From NCBI GenBank assembly GCA_030836705.1, contig JAUPLZ010000167.1, positions 1 to 8,819 on the forward strand: a stretch of 8,819 nt of DNA. The letters are read 5' to 3'. The notes beneath the pieces were generated by a model. The model searched no databases, was not told the DNA's origin, and was given only the letters and a program-made list of their open reading frames with translations. Position numbers and translations under genes: made by a program. The DNA comes from Campylobacterota bacterium. GTDB taxonomy: Bacteria > Campylobacterota > Campylobacteria > Campylobacterales > SZUA-545. This document shows positions 6,996-8,819 of the stretch, piece by piece. How positions within the stretch are numbered: the stretch's first letter is position 1; every line of letters starts with the position of its first letter.

Positions 6996-7660
6996 TACAG
7001 GTAAGAAAAAAACCGCCATTGTATTTGCTTGATGAGAGCAATATATTTCCTGATCCTAGTAAACTTGGTGATGAGGATTTAGTAGCAGTCGGCGGAGATT
7101 TTTCTAGCGAAAGATTAATAAATGCTTACAAAAGCGGCATATTTCCTTGGTTTATTGAAGAGGGGCTTATTTATTGGTTTAGTCCAAACCCTAGAACTAT
7201 AATTTTGCCGGGCAGTTTAAAAGTTTCAAAGTCCCTGAGTAAGACTATAAAGAAAAATAAATTTAAAATTAAATATGATAACAACTTTGAAGGTGTTATA
7301 AAAAAATGTGCCACCGTAAAAAGAAAAGAAGAGAGCGGGACATGGATAAGCGATGAGTTTGTCGATGGTTTTCTCAAGCTTCACAACAAAGGCGTTGCCC
7401 ACTCAATCGAGTGCTATTTAGAAGATAGGCTAGTAGGCGGGCTTTATGGATTGATAATCGGAAATGCTTTTTTTGGAGAGTCTATGTTTAGCGAGGTTAG
7501 CGATTCATCCAAGGTTGCTCTTTTTTATCTGGATAGAATGGCTCAAGAAAAGAATTTTCATTTTATTGATTGTCAGGTTCATACAAAACATTTGCAAAGC
7601 CTAGGCGCTATAGAAGTAGAGCGAAGTGCTTATTTGAATATGTTAAAAAAAGCGATATAA
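6992..7660 (+). CDS. aat: Leucyl/phenylalanyl-tRNA--protein transferase
   Basis: The 222-residue protein carries the Aat signature blocks: AYKSGIFPWF (45-54), YWFSPNPR (61-68), GTWIS (116-120), AHSIE (136-140), LVGGLYGLIIGNAFFGESMF (147-166), and IDCQV followed by HLQSLGA (192-206). Aat transfers Leu or Phe from aminoacyl-tRNA to proteins with N-terminal Arg or Lys, creating primary N-degrons for ClpS. The chosen start is TTG at 6992, which overlaps the clpA TGA as TTGA; no clear ribosome site precedes it, so initiation probably depends on coupling to clpA. In-frame TTG codons at 7019 and 7025 are possible but would leave less of the conserved N-terminal block. Being next to clpS and clpA places the transferase, adaptor and unfoldase of one pathway on one transcript. 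Function firm, start less so. Confidence 0.95.
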   Translation: MIQVRKKPPLYLLDESNIFPDPSKLGDEDLVAVGGDFSSERLINAYKSGIFPWFIEEGLIYWFSPNPRTIILPGSLKVSKSLSKTIKKNKFKIKYDNNFEGVIKKCATVKRKEESGTWISDEFVDGFLKLHNKGVAHSIECYLEDRLVGGLYGLIIGNAFFGESMFSEVSDSSKVALFYLDRMAQEKNFHFIDCQVHTKHLQSLGAIEVERSAYLNMLKKAI

Positions 7661-7665
7661 AAGGA
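7661..7665 (+). promoter_or_regulatory. Ribosome binding site for the GGDEF-like gene
   Basis: AAGGA directly after the aat stop lies 5 bases before ATG at 7671. This favours that ATG over TTG at 7668 (2 bases away) or the in-frame ATG at 7683 (17 bases away). Confidence 0.7.
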
Positions 7666-7670
7666 TTTTG

Positions 7671-8084
7671 ATGGCGGTTGTAATGTTTCCGATTGATAAT
7701 TTTTATAGGTTTATGGAGCGAGAGATAGCGAGAATCTTAAGATACGATACTCAAAAAAAAGAAAAAATCTCAATAGTTTTTTTAAAAGCACCGGAAGATA
7801 TTAGAGACAGCATAATAAATGTTTTGAAAAACAACCTAAGAAAATCTGATGTGATGTTTGAAGATGACGGATATATTTTCTTGGTTCTCTCAAACACCGG
7901 CAGAATGGGTTCTTTGCAAATTGACGAAATAATGAAAGAGTTTTTTAGCAGAAACATAGACTGCTCAATAGCTTCGTATCCTGAAGACGGAGATACTCTT
8001 GAGGAGCTTTTGGAGATATTAAAAAAAATCACAGAAGACGAATACGGCATAAATATCGATAAATATTTGACTCAAACCGTTTAA
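7671..8084 (+). CDS. Small stand-alone degenerate GGDEF-like protein
   Basis: A 137-residue soluble protein with no signal or membrane segment. Several pieces align by eye with a GGDEF domain: FYRFMEREIARILRY (11-25) with the opening helix, ISIVFLKA (33-40) with the first core strand, NNLRKSDVMFEDDGYIFLVL (54-73) with the 'lR.sD...r.GGDEF.vlL' region, and SIASYPEDGDTLEELLEI (99-116) with the late 'SiGva.yPeDG.t.eeLl' block. At the active site GGDEF is replaced by DGYIF (66-70), so metal binding and catalysis should be lost, and no allosteric RxxD site is evident. It is more likely a structural, binding or regulatory relic than a cyclase. It starts 10 bases after aat and is probably in the clpS operon. 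It overlaps the convergent rnhB by 4 bases. Homology is by pattern only; function unknown. Confidence 0.72.
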   Translation: MAVVMFPIDNFYRFMEREIARILRYDTQKKEKISIVFLKAPEDIRDSIINVLKNNLRKSDVMFEDDGYIFLVLSNTGRMGSLQIDEIMKEFFSRNIDCSIASYPEDGDTLEELLEILKKITEDEYGINIDKYLTQTV

Positions 8085-8626
8085 ATATTTAGAGATTTTA
8101 TTTTGTAGCTTTTTCTATGGATGGGCGTTAGTCCGAATTTTCTTATCTCTTCTATATGTTTTTTTGTCCCGTATCCTTGGTGAGAGAAAAAATCAAAATC
8201 TTTATATTTCTCGCCAAGCTCTAGCAATATTCTATCTTTTGTTACTTTCGCAAGAATGCTAGCGGCTGAAACTTCGCTTACTGTTAAATCCGCTTTTATT
8301 CTACACTCAAGGTTTGGTATTTTGTAGCTTGTATTTCCGTCAAACAAAAACCTATCGGCTTTTAAGTTTGACATAATCTCACGCAATGACTCTTTTATAC
8401 AAAAAGAAATCCCTTTTTCGTCTATTTTATTATTATCAATGATACAGATATGGTATTTTGAATTTTGAGTGATTATTCCAAAAAGCTCTTCTCTTTTTGT
8501 TTTTGATAGTTTTTTTGAGTCCGTTAATCCTGAAATTTCTTTTTCCAAGATAACGCCGGCAACTACCATAGGACCCGCTATCGTCCCTCTTCCTGCCTCA
8601 TCTATTCCGCATAATCCATTTGTCAT
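8081..8626 (-). CDS. rnhB: Ribonuclease HII
   Basis: The 181-residue protein has the RNase HII catalytic layout: GIDEAGRG (7-14, Asp9 and Glu10), DSKKLS (36-41), FDGN (95-98, Asp96), KADLTVSEVSAASILAKVTK (111-130, Asp113) and HQGYGTKKH (149-157). It cleaves the RNA strand of RNA-DNA hybrids and excises single ribonucleotides embedded in DNA. Length is normal for the shorter family members. The ATG at 8626 is the only start that leaves the N-terminal GIDEAGRG strand intact; the ribosome site is weak (GGGAAG 15 bases upstream, AAAG directly adjacent). Its TAA overlaps the TAA of the plus-strand GGDEF-like gene in a shared TTAA, so the two converge with no room for a terminator between their coding ends. 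Assignment is firm. Confidence 0.95.
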   Translation of the reverse strand: MTNGLCGIDEAGRGTIAGPMVVAGVILEKEISGLTDSKKLSKTKREELFGIITQNSKYHICIIDNNKIDEKGISFCIKESLREIMSNLKADRFLFDGNTSYKIPNLECRIKADLTVSEVSAASILAKVTKDRILLELGEKYKDFDFFSHQGYGTKKHIEEIRKFGLTPIHRKSYKIKSLNI

Positions 8627-8741
8627 CTTTATTTATCTATCTTCCCACTTATCAATTTTATTGTAGAGTTATTGTAACATGCTGTTGCCAATGAAGTTAA
8701 AAGACCGACAGCGTCTAGTTGTGTGAAGTGATTGTTGTTTT
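8627..8741. other. Intergenic stretch between rnhB and the RelE-like gene
   Basis: These 115 bases hold no convincing gene. GCTGTTG (8681-8687) and CGACAGC (8706-8712) can pair in a 7-bp stem (one G-T pair) with an 18-base loop and no T-tract, so it is not a typical terminator. On the minus strand, TACAAT (8676-8671) with TTAACT (8700-8695) at 18-base spacing is a possible rnhB promoter, overlapping that stem. Both calls are weak; a rnhB promoter is expected here unless rnhB is read through from the toxin gene. Confidence 0.3.
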
Positions 8742-8819
8742 TTAGTAGCTTTCTCGCCTATGAAGAATTCTATATATTGTCAAAATGTCTTCTTGAACAT
8801 CAAATAAAACTCTATAATC
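8742..8819 (-). CDS. C-terminal end of a RelE/ParE-superfamily toxin, 5' part outside window
   Basis: On the minus strand a frame enters from the right edge and gives 25 residues before TAA (8742-8744). It begins DYRVLFDVQEDILTIYRIL and ends HRRESY. The pattern of 'YRVLF.V.....I.IYRI.HR...Y' is the last two beta strands and closing segment of RelE/ParE toxins, with the typical HRRE.Y tail. RelE members cut mRNA at the ribosome, ParE members poison gyrase; so little sequence cannot decide which. An antitoxin gene would be expected further right, upstream on the same strand. rnhB follows 115 bases downstream. The short length limits confidence, but the match is characteristic. Confidence 0.72.
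   Translation of the reverse strand, partial: DYRVLFDVQEDILTIYRILHRRESY

Noticed and set aside
7671..8084. Active diguanylate cyclase
   Set aside because: The GGDEF motif reads DGYIF and the metal-binding acidic residues are missing, so cyclase activity is not supported.
8085..8110. Intrinsic terminator at the convergent junction
   Set aside because: No GC-rich stem followed by a T-run is visible on either strand around the shared stop.
8669..8729. Integron attC-like site after the toxin gene
   Set aside because: On the minus strand an AAC and a GTT flank the GCTGT/ACAGC stem in attC order, and toxin genes are common cassettes. However, neither end fits RYYYAAC/GTTRRRY, the spacers are uneven, and no integrase or second site is visible.
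8643..8755. Short open frames on the minus strand between the toxin stop and rnhB
   Set aside because: Two overlapping frames stay open for about 35-40 codons but have no start codon with a ribosome site and no family motif I can support.

Overview
The window looks like a chromosomal housekeeping segment of an AT-rich member of the Campylobacterota (Epsilonproteobacteria), probably of the Sulfurimonas/Sulfuricurvum/Sulfurovum kind. The reasons are the clpS-clpA-aat gene order (also found in Campylobacter as I recall it), a MurF whose N-terminus is a membrane region, a flagellar FliW, an isolated TRAP small permease, tight packing with 1-4 base overlaps, and AAGGA-type ribosome binding sites. 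The genus is an inference; no rRNA or tRNA gene is present to settle it.

Left half, minus strand, read from about 4317 down to 1: murF (last cytoplasmic step of the peptidoglycan precursor), dctQ (TRAP transporter small subunit without partners), thiS (sulfur carrier), fliW (flagellin-binding regulator of CsrA) and a UvrD/Rep-type helicase cut by the left edge. murF/dctQ overlap as ATGA and dctQ/thiS as TAATG, so these three are very likely one coupled transcript. The 53-base gap before fliW carries a sequence with the exact GG-N10-GC spacing of a sigma-54 promoter, so fliW and the helicase may have their own flagellar-type promoter.

Right half, plus strand, from 4471 to 8084: clpS, clpA, aat and a small degenerate GGDEF-like protein, again tightly packed. 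The first three make up the bacterial N-degron (N-end rule) pathway apart from ClpP. Aat adds Leu/Phe to N-terminal Lys/Arg, ClpS binds the destabilising N-terminus, and ClpA unfolds the substrate for ClpP. In this ClpS both methionines that line the N-degron pocket in well-studied homologues are replaced (Trp and Thr), which is the most interesting detail I see. The fourth gene looks like a lone GGDEF fold that has lost its catalytic motif.

Right end, minus strand: rnhB (RNase HII) converges on the GGDEF-like gene with a 4-base overlap. A 115-base intergenic stretch separates it from the last 25 codons of a RelE/ParE-family toxin entering from the right edge.

I find no CRISPR array, insertion sequence, prophage, rRNA, tRNA or obvious intrinsic terminator. 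Nothing here amounts to a wholly undescribed system. The items worth a second look are variants within known families and unusual neighbourhoods.
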